Below, one piece after another: positions 17,738 to 25,983 of a DNA stretch of 64,000 nt (its first letter is position 1; the number at the start of each line of letters is the position of its first letter). The notes beneath the pieces are model-generated. The model was not told where the DNA came from, made no database searches, and saw nothing but the letters and a program-made list of their open reading frames with translations. The position numbers and the translations under genes are program-made. Location of the stretch: contig NC_014098.1 of assembly GCF_000092905.1 (NCBI RefSeq), positions 2,666,001-2,730,000 of the forward strand, written 5' to 3'. Source of the stretch: Kyrpidia tusciae DSM 2912 (GTDB lineage Bacteria; Bacillota; Bacilli; Kyrpidiales; Kyrpidiaceae).

Positions 17738-18400
17738 TTGTGGACCGCAATTTGGGCCATTGTGAGAAAGGATGTCACCCTGGAGTACCGACGGAGGTGG
17801 CTGCTCGCCTCCGCGATTCTGTTCGGTTTTTTATTCGTGGTGGTCCTGGGCATTGCCTATAACGGCAAGCCCTTGCCCACAGACGCCGCGGCGGGAGCAC
17901 TTTGGATGGTCCTCCTGTTCTCCTGCGTCACCATCTTGCTGCGGACCAGCTCCTTCGAGGAAGAGCGCAAGTCCTGGTACGCCCTGCTCATGGCACCGGT
18001 GGACCGAAGTGCGATTTTTTATGGTAAGCTGGTGGCAAACACCTTGTTTCTATTTTTGGTCGAGCTGGCGGTAACGCCATCTTTTTGGCTCATCTTGGGC
18101 GTGCCCGCTCCGAACTCTTGGGTTCCGCTGCTGGCGGGGCTAGTGGCCGGAGCATTGGGCCTGGCGGCGGTGGGGACGTTTTTGCTTTTTCTGACATCCG
18201 CCAGCGAAGGGCGGGAGATCTTGTTCCCGGTCTCCATGATCCCGCTCACCATTCCCCTTCTTTTGGCGGTCACGCGACTGACCGCCGGGGCTTGGGGCGG
18301 AGGCGGCGATTTGTTCGTGTGGTACGCGATCGCCGGGGGATACTTGGTTTTGTTTGGGCTTTTACCCTGGTTGTTATTCGAGCTCCTGGTGGAGGTGTGA
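17738..18400 (+). CDS. ccmB: Haem-exporter membrane subunit CcmB
   Basis: A 220-residue protein with six predicted membrane helices and the CcmB pattern: an N-terminal WAIVRKDVTLEYRRRW, then FEEERKSWYALLMAPVDRSAI, FYGKLVANTLFLFLVEL and ILFPVSMIPLTIPLLLAVTR. The start is a TTG at 17738, after AAGGAGGCGG. It partners CcmA in the ABC complex of cytochrome c maturation. ccmC begins four bases after its stop. Confidence 0.92.
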   Translation: MWTAIWAIVRKDVTLEYRRRWLLASAILFGFLFVVVLGIAYNGKPLPTDAAAGALWMVLLFSCVTILLRTSSFEEERKSWYALLMAPVDRSAIFYGKLVANTLFLFLVELAVTPSFWLILGVPAPNSWVPLLAGLVAGALGLAAVGTFLLFLTSASEGREILFPVSMIPLTIPLLLAVTRLTAGAWGGGGDLFVWYAIAGGYLVLFGLLPWLLFELLVEV

Positions 18401-18403
18401 CGG

Positions 18404-19132
18404 GTGCGGGATAAAGGGCTCGCGGTTCTGACGGGAGTCGTGTTTCTTGCCGGACTGGCGGCGATTTACGCTGCTTTCATTTATGCGCCCCCGGAACGCT
18501 TCATGGGGGATTTGCAGCGATTGATGTATTTTCATATCGGCAGCGCCTGGGCGGCGATGCTGGCTTTTTTTATGGTATTCGTCTACGGGGTCGGGTATCT
18601 TTTCACCCGGCGGCCTTCTTTTGACCGAGTGGCACTGGCGTCGGCGGAAGTGGGGGTGTTTTTCACCACGTTGGTCCTCATCACCGGTCCGATTTGGGCC
18701 AGGCCGGTGTGGAACACGTGGTGGACCTGGGATCCGCGGTTGACCACGACCCTTATCCTATGGTTTATCTACATTGCTTATTTATTGCTCCGGAGCAGTA
18801 TCTCCGATGACACGAGGCGGCGAGTGGTGGCGTCCATTTTTGGTATCATCGGCTTTTTGGACGTCCCCATTGTGCACTTTTCGGTGACTTGGTGGCGTTC
18901 GATCCATCCCAACGTCATTACGGGCGGCACCATCAATATGGCCCCGGCGATGACCCAGGCCCTTATGGTGAACGGCGTCGCTTTCGTCCTGCTCTACGTT
19001 CTTCTGACATGGCTCCGGGCCCGGCTTGAGGCAGCCCGGGAAGAAGTGGCGCGGCTGCAGCACCGGGTGTATGAACGGGCGAGTGACCGAACGACGGAAG
19101 GGGATGGGGGTTCTGATGCCGACATCTCTTGA
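18404..19132 (+). CDS. ccmC: Haem-handling protein CcmC
   Basis: A 242-residue six-helix membrane protein of the HCP family that loads haem onto CcmE. The tryptophan-rich WWD loop is seen as GPIWARPVWNTWWTWDPRLT, with conserved His in MYFHIGSAWAAM and in VPIVHFSVTWWRSIHP. The C-terminal 40 residues are charged (EAAREEVARLQHRVYERASD) and longer than in proteobacterial CcmC. GTG start. The 134 bp to ccmD hold no obvious gene. Confidence 0.94.
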   Translation: MRDKGLAVLTGVVFLAGLAAIYAAFIYAPPERFMGDLQRLMYFHIGSAWAAMLAFFMVFVYGVGYLFTRRPSFDRVALASAEVGVFFTTLVLITGPIWARPVWNTWWTWDPRLTTTLILWFIYIAYLLLRSSISDDTRRRVVASIFGIIGFLDVPIVHFSVTWWRSIHPNVITGGTINMAPAMTQALMVNGVAFVLLYVLLTWLRARLEAAREEVARLQHRVYERASDRTTEGDGGSDADIS

Positions 19133-19266
19133 GGTCGTCCCGTCTTGGCGCCGTGAGCGCGGCGTGCCGCCTCGGAGATGACCAAGGTTTGCAAAGTGCT
19201 CTGCCTGACCGCCGCCCTTCGCCGGTGAGTCCGGAGTGAGGAGTCAGAGGAAAGGAGGAACTGCCC

Positions 19267-19410
19267 ATGTCCAACATGCAATATCTGTTTCTGGGGACGG
19301 CCGTGGTGTGGATCGGAACGTTGCTTTATGTCGTCTCGCTGATACGGCGCCAAAACCACACCCTGCGCATGATTGAGCAACTGCAAAAGAGTCTGGAGGA
19401 AGAAAGCTGA
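19267..19410 (+). CDS. ccmD: Small haem-exporter protein CcmD
   Basis: A 47-residue single-pass membrane protein, MSNMQYLFLGTAVVWIGTLL, then a basic stretch (SLIRRQNHTLRMI) and a charged helical tail. AAAGGAGG lies seven to ten bases upstream. Size, topology and position between ccmC and ccmG fit CcmD, which stabilises the CcmABCDE complex that releases holo-CcmE. The TGA overlaps the ATG of the next gene. Confidence 0.82.
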   Translation: MSNMQYLFLGTAVVWIGTLLYVVSLIRRQNHTLRMIEQLQKSLEEES

Positions 19411-19976
19411 TGAACGGAGCGGGCGAAGGATCTTCGGCGTCGAGTGGCCCCGGAGCGCCCACGCCACAGGCATTCAAATGGGCGCTGCTCATTCCGGTCG
19501 TCCTTCTCGGGGCCGCCTTGGCCTATGCGGCGTGGCATCTGGCCGGAGGCGGGGGCCCCAAGGCGGCGGTGGGACAATCGGCGCCTGAGCTGACCCTCAC
19601 GGATTTGGAAGGTCGCACCTTCCACCTGTCTGACTACCGGGGTCGGGTGGTGGTACTGAATTTTTTCACCTCCTGGTGCCCGCCATGTCAGCAGGAAGCC
19701 CCGGATCTCGCCCGTTTCGCGCAATCGGCAGGCCCGGGAACTGTCCTGGTCATGGTGGATCGGGGAGAAGCCGAGGGCCCGGTCCGCCGCTTCATCCAGC
19801 AATACGGCATCGACGCCCACGTCGTCATGGATCCGGACAACCGGGCCTCTCAAGCTTTTGGCGTCACCGGCCAACCGGAAACCTTCATTATCGATCGGCA
19901 AGGCATCATCCGACAACACGTCATCGGCCCCACCACCGCCACCGGGTTGGAGCAGATGACGGCGCCATGGGAATGA
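19410..19976 (+). CDS. ccmG: Membrane-anchored thioredoxin-like protein, CcmG/ResA type
   Basis: 188 residues: a disordered N-terminus, one membrane helix (about residues 23-44) and an extracytoplasmic TlpA-like thioredoxin domain. The active site is NFFTSWCPPCQQEAPDL with Cys90 and Cys93. The cis-Pro region is VTGQPETFIIDRQGII. It would reduce apocytochrome CxxCH cysteines before haem attachment. With CcmH lacking a normal CxxC, it may be the main reductant in this pathway. ATG overlaps the ccmD stop; last gene of the ccm operon. Confidence 0.9.
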   Translation: MNGAGEGSSASSGPGAPTPQAFKWALLIPVVLLGAALAYAAWHLAGGGGPKAAVGQSAPELTLTDLEGRTFHLSDYRGRVVVLNFFTSWCPPCQQEAPDLARFAQSAGPGTVLVMVDRGEAEGPVRRFIQQYGIDAHVVMDPDNRASQAFGVTGQPETFIIDRQGIIRQHVIGPTTATGLEQMTAPWE

Positions 19977-19989
19977 ATGGGGGCTCACG

Positions 19990-20195
19990 GAGCTCCTCTC
20001 GGGCCCCACTTTTCCCCCATCGTCCCTTTCCGCTCTTCATCCAATTCCACGAATTTCAACAAACTCCTCATACCGACGTCAAAGACCGCCTTCGCGGAAT
20101 TCACCACCCGGAACACCAGCACCGCCGCGATCTCGATGGGATTGCCGTCCACATCGTTCACCTCCCAGAAAATCCATGTTTTTCCACTCCGGCGA
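19990..20195 (-). pseudogene. Remnant of an SPFH/Band 7 protein gene
   Basis: Read on the minus strand, this gap encodes WIFWEVNDVDGNPIEIAAV followed by LVFRVVNSAKAVFDVG. This closely resembles the start of the SPFH domain of stomatin-like proteins (NDxxGNPIEIAAVVVWRV). The reading then departs from the family and ends without the rest of the domain, and there is no intact N-terminus. I take it as a degraded gene fragment between the ccm and flavinylation operons; the assignment is from remembered family pattern only. Confidence 0.5.
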
Positions 20196-20241
20196 TGTCC
20201 TTTGCCACCCGAAAGATCTTATTGAGAACATTTTTCAGGAC

Positions 20242-20297
20242 TTGTTATGCGTTTGTTAGGCTCTCGTCAGTCTTCTGTCAGGACTGAGGGCTAGAAT
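20242..20297 (+). promoter_or_regulatory. Four 11-bp-spaced direct repeats and -10 box upstream of the flavinylation operon
   Basis: Heptamers TTGTTAT (20242), TTGTTAG (20253), TCGTCAG (20264) and CTGTCAG (20275) start exactly 11 bp apart. They are followed by a -10-like TAGAAT at 20292-20297, with no good -35 box. This is the layout of OmpR/PhoB-type activator sites overlapping the -35 region. An OmpR-family regulator is encoded in the same operon (23153-23848), so autoregulation is likely. Confidence 0.65.
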
Positions 20298-20326
20298 GAG
20301 TAGCAGAAAGCAAGGAGGGATCGGAT

Positions 20327-21001
20327 GTGCAGAAAAACCGGTCATCCCAACGCGGCACCGCCCCGGCCGTCCTGGTGCTCGTATCGGCCACCGCCTGGAG
20401 TTTTCTGGCCGGCGCCTGGCTGGTTCTGAAACATCCGCAGTTGGCCGGGCAAATTGACTGGCTGATCGTCCGGGCCAGCGGCATCACCGCCTTTGCCCTG
20501 CTGACTGCCGTGGTGGGAATGGGACTGCTCATGGCGAATCCGAGGAATAAAACCCAGTGGCGTCTCGCCCCCAAGCTCATGCCGTGGCACCGTTCACTCG
20601 CCATGGTCACCCTGAGCTTTCTGCTCACTCATTTGACCATGCTTTTGCTCGACCACCAATCGGGGTTCGGCTGGCGCGAACTGTTCGTGCCGATGGCCTC
20701 GGGGTACCGGCCCATCCCCGTAGCCTTTGGAATCGGCTCCTTCTACCTGTTGATCATCACTTTGGTCACCGCCCACATGCCACGCCTCCTGCCAAAGGGC
20801 GGCTGGCTGCGAATCCACCGGATCGCCGCCGCCACCTGGGTGGCGGCCTGGTTCCACGGAATCCTCGCCGGTACCGATACACCGGCCATCGCCGGGCTGT
20901 ACCAGGTGAGCGGGTTTGTGCTCGTCGTCCTCTTGTTCTTGCGTTACTGGCTGGTGGCCGATTCCGCTCCGGCCGCACAGAAAAGGAGGAATGAATCGTG
21001 A
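20327..21001 (+). CDS. Ferric-reductase-like haem b transmembrane protein
   Basis: A 224-residue protein with about six membrane helices, from a GTG at 20327 following AAGGAGGG. Two helices carry His pairs spaced for bis-His haem b binding: PWHRSLAMVTLSFLLTHLTM and RIHRIAAATWVAAWFHGI. This is the ferric-reductase transmembrane fold (FRD/MsrQ/YedZ-like), which passes electrons across the membrane from quinol or another donor. No NAD(P)H or FAD-binding domain is attached, so an external partner is needed. The next two genes encode proteins with flavinylation motifs, likely acceptors. It overlaps the next gene at GTGA. Confidence 0.78.
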   Translation: MQKNRSSQRGTAPAVLVLVSATAWSFLAGAWLVLKHPQLAGQIDWLIVRASGITAFALLTAVVGMGLLMANPRNKTQWRLAPKLMPWHRSLAMVTLSFLLTHLTMLLLDHQSGFGWRELFVPMASGYRPIPVAFGIGSFYLLIITLVTAHMPRLLPKGGWLRIHRIAAATWVAAWFHGILAGTDTPAIAGLYQVSGFVLVVLLFLRYWLVADSAPAAQKRRNES

Positions 21002-21507
21002 ACAAGCACAATGTTATTGCCGTATTGAGCAGTGCGGTGCTTCTCGGCGGCGGTTGGTACGCCCTGCGCACCGCCCAGTCTATGGCCGACGCCCAGATAA
21101 ACGCCGCACAGCCCAGTGCAGCCCCTTCCGCAGCGGGGTCATCGGCCGGGCCCGCCCTCCAGTTCGACAGCACGGCACCGGGAGGAATTTCGGCTTCCAA
21201 TCCCGGGGGGCTTGATTCGAGCGGGTATAATCCCGGCGGAGCCACCGGGCCGGCCGTCACCCCGCCTCCGGTCACCGCTCCGCCGGTGGACACCGTCACC
21301 GGGGCATCGGGACACGGAACCCGCAACGTTATCACAACCGGAACTCTCACCAGTGCCGGGGCCGCCGGCAATCACGCCGCTGTCCAGACTCCCCCTGCCG
21401 TCCAAGGGCTGACAGGGGCATCGGGAAGCGAGTCTCATGAACACGGGGAGGAGCATGACGCCTATGAACACCGCGGATCCCACGAATCGGAGCGCGACGA
21501 TGACTGA
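20998..21507 (+). CDS. Membrane-anchored disordered protein with ApbE-type flavinylation motif
   Basis: 169 residues. One N-terminal membrane helix (about 6-22) is followed by a low-complexity extracytoplasmic chain rich in Ala, Gly, Pro and Ser. At Asp98-Ser104 it reads DTVTGAS, matching the D-x-x-[ST]-G-A-[ST] site where ApbE links FMN to Thr; the acceptor would be Thr101. A second near-match, QGLTGAS, is at 136-142. The last 25 residues are His/Glu/Asp-rich (ESHEHGEEHDAYEHRG) and could bind metal. No canonical FMN-binding domain is visible around the motif. It is translationally coupled to the haem protein before it and lies in one operon with apbE. Flavinylation is inferred from motif and neighbours. 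Confidence 0.75.
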   Translation: MNKHNVIAVLSSAVLLGGGWYALRTAQSMADAQINAAQPSAAPSAAGSSAGPALQFDSTAPGGISASNPGGLDSSGYNPGGATGPAVTPPPVTAPPVDTVTGASGHGTRNVITTGTLTSAGAAGNHAAVQTPPAVQGLTGASGSESHEHGEEHDAYEHRGSHESERDDD

Positions 21508-22111
21508 TCGGCGGGGACCTTCGACCCCGGACAAGAAGAGTACGGCCAACCCGGAAGGGGAAAAGCGACAAACTGAGCCACGACAAAGCGGCACACGCCC
21601 TGGCGGAGGGGGAAAGAACCGCCGGGACCGATCGGGGTTCATCGGCTTCGCTGCAGCCACTGCCTTTTTCACCGCCTTATTGGGCCGGATGGTCGCAGCG
21701 GGACCGGTGGCGGCCAACACTGACTGGAACGCCTCCGGTCAGGCGCCCTCCTCGGCAACGATTCACGCGGGCTTGGCCCCCGGGCAATCCGGACCGGGGG
21801 GAGCACCCTCAACCCCTGGCGCTTCTGGACCCGGTTCCGGCGAAACCAGGATAGACCCCGGGACTCTTCCCCCCGGCCCGGACGGATCCGCAAGCGCGCC
21901 AGGTTCTTCGGGAGCAGGCGATCCACCGGCGTCGGGGCGCTCCGGTGGAGACGGGAGCCGGAATGCCCCCGGTGACAACGGTCAGGGAAGCGATCCCGGT
22001 TTTGTGCCCGATTACGGTCCCTCCCAGGCTCCCCCCGGGTCCTTTGGGCCGCCTGCGTACGGCCCACCGGCAATGAGCCCACCCGTGGACGGTATCACGG
22101 GCGCCAGTTAA
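21500..22111 (+). CDS. Second disordered membrane protein ending in a flavinylation motif
   Basis: 203 residues from the ATG at 21500, which overlaps the previous gene by 8 bp. A charged N-terminus of about 45 residues leads to one membrane helix (FIGFAAATAFFTALLGRMVA), then about 130 residues of Gly/Pro/Ser-rich sequence with no predicted fold. The chain ends exactly with PPVDGITGAS, so a perfect D-G-I-T-G-A-S motif forms the last seven residues. The preceding protein has the parallel PPVDTVTGAS, so the two appear related in design. A long flexible tether with a terminal FMN would suit electron transfer from the membrane haem protein to an outside acceptor. No family was recognised. Confidence 0.72.
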   Translation: MTDRRGPSTPDKKSTANPEGEKRQTEPRQSGTRPGGGGKNRRDRSGFIGFAAATAFFTALLGRMVAAGPVAANTDWNASGQAPSSATIHAGLAPGQSGPGGAPSTPGASGPGSGETRIDPGTLPPGPDGSASAPGSSGAGDPPASGRSGGDGSRNAPGDNGQGSDPGFVPDYGPSQAPPGSFGPPAYGPPAMSPPVDGITGAS

Positions 22112-22133
22112 TCGCAGGAATGGAGGAGCGAGG

Positions 22134-23138
22134 ATGGCCATTTATGAACACGCCTTTCAATCCATGGCCTCGCCCATCCGCATCCGCCTCGATTTCCCGG
22201 GAAATCACCGACAGGAGGACGCTGAGGCCGCGACCGAAATTTGGGACATGGCAAAAGATGAGTTTGCTTCCGTGGTGAAAGCGCTGTCTCGGTTCGATCC
22301 GAACAGTGAACTTTCTCGACTCAACCAAAGTCCCGGGCAGTGGGTGGCCACCTCCCCCCTGCTTCGGGAAGCCTTGCAGAAGGCCCGAGAAGCCTACGAG
22401 TATACGGGCGGGGTCTTTGATCCCAGGATTTTGCGGTCTCTGGAGGCGTTGGGATACACAGGTGCGCCGGTGGTCCCCCTCTCAACCGGCGGGAGGGGGG
22501 ACGGCACGGACAGTATGCGGGGAGCCGCCGCCAGTTTTGATTCGGACGGGGACAAATTCCCTGAACCTTGGGCAGACCCCGCACCTTGGGTGGAATTTGA
22601 CGGCGATCGGGTCCGGATCGAGGCACCCCTGGACCTCGGTGGTCTCGGGAAAAGCCTGGCCGTGGATCGGGTGCGCAAGAGCATATTGAATCATCCGGCG
22701 GCCGGCCGGATGAAAGGGTTTCTGGTCAATGCCGGCGGCGATCTTTACGCATGGGGGACCAGGGAGGACGGGGAACATTGGCGGGTGGGAATCGAAGATC
22801 CCACCGCCCCCGCCACCATTTTGGCAGTCCTGGGTCTGCCTCTATCCACAGCCGTCTGTACGTCCTCCATCGCCCGGCGCCGCTGGATTCACCACGGCCG
22901 CCCGGTGCACCATCTGATCGACCCCGCCACGGGGCAACCGGCGGAGTCGCCCTATTTGAGCGTCACCTGCGCGTATCCGGACCCCATCACCGCAGAGATT
23001 ATCACAAAGGTCTTATTTATACGGCCTGCGCAATCCTTGCGCATCTGGCCTTGGCCCGAGTATATTTGGTGGGTGACGACGGATGTCCGGCTTCACGCCA
23101 CACCCTCTGGACAGCGGTGGGTCACCTGGAGCCGGTAA
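22134..23138 (+). CDS. apbE: FAD:protein FMN transferase ApbE
   Basis: 334 residues; ATG preceded by GGAGGAGCGAGG. ApbE uses FAD and Mg2+ to attach FMN through a phosphoester to Thr/Ser of target proteins outside the cytoplasm. Family motifs: LSRFDPNSELSRLNQ, GGVFDPRIL, APLDLGGLGKSLAVDRV, GFLVNAGGDLYAWG, HWRVGIEDP, HHLIDPATGQPAESPYLSVT and AYPDPITAEIITK. There is no clear signal peptide. An unusual 45-residue insertion (about 115-160, Asp/Gly-rich) precedes the FDGDRVRIEAP strand. Its likely clients are the products of the two genes immediately upstream. Confidence 0.92.
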   Translation: MAIYEHAFQSMASPIRIRLDFPGNHRQEDAEAATEIWDMAKDEFASVVKALSRFDPNSELSRLNQSPGQWVATSPLLREALQKAREAYEYTGGVFDPRILRSLEALGYTGAPVVPLSTGGRGDGTDSMRGAAASFDSDGDKFPEPWADPAPWVEFDGDRVRIEAPLDLGGLGKSLAVDRVRKSILNHPAAGRMKGFLVNAGGDLYAWGTREDGEHWRVGIEDPTAPATILAVLGLPLSTAVCTSSIARRRWIHHGRPVHHLIDPATGQPAESPYLSVTCAYPDPITAEIITKVLFIRPAQSLRIWPWPEYIWWVTTDVRLHATPSGQRWVTWSR

Positions 23139-23152
23139 AGGAGAGAGAGTCG

Positions 23153-23848
23153 TTGAAGATTCTTCTGGTGGAAGACGATCCGCGAATCGCCGGACTCGTG
23201 GTCAAAGGCCTTGAGCGGGAACACATGGCCACCGATCACGCACCGGACGCCCAAACCGCGCAATTGATGGTGGAGATGAATCCGTACGACCTGTTCATCA
23301 TCGACGTCGGGCTTCCCGGCTCTACGGACGGCTTTGCCTTGTGCGACATCCTCCGGCGAAGGGGATACGACGCACCCGTGTTATTTTTGACCGCCAGGGA
23401 CAGCTTGGCGGATAAACTGACGGGATTTGACCGGGGCGGAGACGATTACTTGGTCAAGCCTTTCGCTTTTGCCGAACTGGTGGCGCGCATTCGGGCGTTG
23501 CTCAAACGGGCCAATCGCCCCCTCCAGCCTGAACGGCTAACAGTGGGTGAATGGGAGCTGGATCCAAAAACCCACACCTTCTCCATCGCCGGCCAGGAGG
23601 TGGAGTTGACCAGCAAAGAATTTCAGTTGCTTGAACTTTTGATGCAATACCCCCGGTACACCTTGAGCAAGATCCAGATTTTAGAGCAGGTGTGGGGCTT
23701 TGCCCCGGACGCGGTCACCAATGTGGTGGAGGTCACCATCGGGCGCTTGCGGCAAAAAATTGAAGGGTTCTACCGGGACCGCGGCATGCATCCCGGCGTC
23801 GTCATTCAAACCGTGCGGGGCGTCGGCTATCGCCTGGTGGAACGATGA
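23153..23848 (+). CDS. OmpR-family response regulator
   Basis: 231 residues from a TTG at 23153, seven bases after AAAGGAGAGAG; this start begins the receiver domain correctly (LKILLVEDDPRIAGLVVKGL). The phosphoacceptor Asp lies in DLFIIDVGLPGSTDGF, the conserved Thr in VLFLTARD and Lys in DYLVKPFAF. The C-terminal winged helix includes LTSKEFQLLELLMQYPRYTL and VVIQTVRGVGYRLV. It overlaps the kinase gene (ATGA). The 11-bp-spaced repeats at 20242-20281 are its probable binding site. Confidence 0.93.
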   Translation: MKILLVEDDPRIAGLVVKGLEREHMATDHAPDAQTAQLMVEMNPYDLFIIDVGLPGSTDGFALCDILRRRGYDAPVLFLTARDSLADKLTGFDRGGDDYLVKPFAFAELVARIRALLKRANRPLQPERLTVGEWELDPKTHTFSIAGQEVELTSKEFQLLELLMQYPRYTLSKIQILEQVWGFAPDAVTNVVEVTIGRLRQKIEGFYRDRGMHPGVVIQTVRGVGYRLVER

Positions 23849-25179
23849 CCGGTTTCACTCCCCAACCAACCCGGCGAAAACTGCGACAAACCGGGATCCA
23901 AGCGTATCTCAAAACAACCCGCTGGCGACTGACCGCCAGTTATGTGGGGATTTTGTTGGTGGTGGAACTCATTATCGGCCTTTTTGCCGGGGTGCTCTTG
24001 CACCATCAGGTGGTTCGGGACGTGGAACACATCCTGCAAAGCCATCTGCCGAAAGAGGAAAACCATGAATGGAACGAAGATCACGAGCATAAACACAATA
24101 CAATACCGATGCAAACGATCGGAGACGACCGCCCGGCTTACGAAGTGGGCTACTACGTGGTGGCCGACAAGCGCTGGTACACGCCTTATACAAGCGGGGT
24201 GCTCCCCTATCAAGCGGGGGCGGACCGGGTTAGTGCGACGGGGAACCCGGAATTGCAACTGATCACAGCTTCAGACGGGACCCCCTTCTACGTGTACAGC
24301 ATGCCCACCTTTCACGACGGCACTCTGACTTCGATACGCCAATCGGCCATGGACGCCACCTTGCCTTTGGACGTCATGCGGCATTTTAACATGCTGCTGA
24401 CAACTTTTATCATTCTCGCTTCCGCCGCCGCCGTGATCGGTGGATACATTCTCGCCGGTCGGGCATTGCGCCCCATTGCCCAAATGGCCAAGCGACAGCA
24501 GTCTTTCACGGCGGACGCTTCCCACCAGTTGCGTACCCCGTTGACCGTGATCCGGACCACCGCGGAACTGGCCCTGGGCACCGACGATCCCGAGGAGTGG
24601 CGGGACGCGCTGGAGACCACTGTGGCGGAAACACATCATATGTCCCGCATGGTCGAATCCCTGGCCACCCTGGCGAGGATGGACTACGAGGAGGGAGCGG
24701 TGAAACGCAGCCCCTTCGCGGTTCGGGATTTGGTGGAGGAAGTGGCGGCGCATATCGAGCCCTTGGCCGGGGAAAAAGGGGTGGCTTTCCACGCCCCCGA
24801 GGCAGGCGAAGATCGTCTGGTCGGCGACCAACATCGCATCTGGCAACTTTTAACGGTCCTATTGGAAAATGCGATAAAATATACGCCGGAAGGTGGACAT
24901 GTGTATTTTTCCTACCGCCGAAATGGTCCGGAGGCCGTTTTCACCGTGCGGGATACGGGCATCGGCATCGCCCGGGAGGAGTTGCCCCATATCTTTGACC
25001 GGTTCTATCGGGGCTCTGTCGTTCAAAAAGAACGAATCCCAGGTTCGGGCCTCGGCCTCTCCATTGCCAAAGAGATCGCCGAGCTCCACGGGGGCACAAT
25101 CCATGTCGACAGCGAGGTCGGAGTGGGAACGACTTTCACGGTCAGCCTGCCGATCGCCGGGCAGAAGAAGTCTTCTTAG
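23845..25179 (+). CDS. Sensor histidine kinase
   Basis: 444 residues: a membrane helix near residues 34-54, an extracytoplasmic sensor region of about 130 residues, a second helix (FIILASAAAVIGGYILAG), a short HAMP-like linker, the H-box FTADASHQLRTPLTVI, N-box LLENAIKYTP, G1 DTGIGI, F-box FDRFYRG and G2 GSGLGLSIAKEIAELHGG. The sensor region begins with a His/Glu/Asp-rich stretch (HEWNEDHEHKHN), similar in character to the acidic His-rich tail of the 20998-21507 product; metal sensing is possible but unproven. Last gene of the operon. Confidence 0.93.
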   Translation: MTGFTPQPTRRKLRQTGIQAYLKTTRWRLTASYVGILLVVELIIGLFAGVLLHHQVVRDVEHILQSHLPKEENHEWNEDHEHKHNTIPMQTIGDDRPAYEVGYYVVADKRWYTPYTSGVLPYQAGADRVSATGNPELQLITASDGTPFYVYSMPTFHDGTLTSIRQSAMDATLPLDVMRHFNMLLTTFIILASAAAVIGGYILAGRALRPIAQMAKRQQSFTADASHQLRTPLTVIRTTAELALGTDDPEEWRDALETTVAETHHMSRMVESLATLARMDYEEGAVKRSPFAVRDLVEEVAAHIEPLAGEKGVAFHAPEAGEDRLVGDQHRIWQLLTVLLENAIKYTPEGGHVYFSYRRNGPEAVFTVRDTGIGIAREELPHIFDRFYRGSVVQKERIPGSGLGLSIAKEIAELHGGTIHVDSEVGVGTTFTVSLPIAGQKKSS

Positions 25180-25357
25180 CCTGCAGGGCCTGAAGACGGC
25201 GTCGAATCATTGTCAGTGCCGGCCGCGTGCATTTTCGGTATAATCAATGCCGTACACAACTGATGGCCTGACGGTGGGGACGGGGGATTCCGGGGCGAAG
25301 AACGAGAGGGATCACCCCGACTCTGCGCAAAGATGGCAAGGGTACGAGAGGCAGGCG

Positions 25358-25831
25358 ATGAATATGCATGAAGGAGTAGCCCGGTTCCGGAAGATCATGG
25401 AATCTATCGACCCCGGAATCCGGGTGGTGGAAATGGAGGCGAGCACCCGCACCGCAGCGGATGCGGCCCAAGCCCTTGGCGTAACCACGGCTCAAATTGC
25501 CAAAAGCATCGTTTTTTTGGCCGGAGAGGAACCGATCCTCGTCATCGCCGCGGGCGACCACCGGGTGGACCCAGAAAAACTCGCGGCCATCATGGGACGG
25601 CCGGTCAAATTGGCGGATCCGGCAACGGTCCTGGATCTCACCGGGTTTGAGATCGGCGGGGTACCACCCTTGGGGCACCGTTCACCCCTGCGCACCATCA
25701 TCGACGAGGACCTGTTTCATCACGAGATGATCTATGCGGCGGCGGGTAGTCCCCGGGCGATCTTTGCCTGCCATCCCGGATCGTTGGTAAACTGGACGGA
25801 CGCATTGGTGGCCAAGGTAAAAGAGACATGA
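25358..25831 (+). CDS. YbaK/EbsC-family aminoacyl-tRNA deacylase
   Basis: 157 residues starting MNMHEGVARFRKIMES. The YbaK/ProX fold that hydrolyses mischarged aminoacyl-tRNA (Cys-tRNAPro or similar) is seen in TRTAADAAQALGVTTAQIAKSI (with the conserved Lys), the LVIAAGDHRVDPEKLA segment and the loop GFEIGGVPPLGH with the GxxPxG signature. The start chosen is the first ATG after the GAGAGGCAGG element; another ATG lies two codons later. Stand-alone gene. Confidence 0.88.
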   Translation: MNMHEGVARFRKIMESIDPGIRVVEMEASTRTAADAAQALGVTTAQIAKSIVFLAGEEPILVIAAGDHRVDPEKLAAIMGRPVKLADPATVLDLTGFEIGGVPPLGHRSPLRTIIDEDLFHHEMIYAAAGSPRAIFACHPGSLVNWTDALVAKVKET

Positions 25832-25983
25832 TGCCGCAGCCGAGTCGGGCACCCGGGGATCCACAGCGCCAGACCGTGGGGCCCGCCAATCCGGGCCATG
25901 TTCAGTTCATCCTGCGCCCGACTCCGGCATCAGCGGCCCTTCCAGGAGCTTCACCGCCGCGGCACCCCCATCGTCCCATCTCT

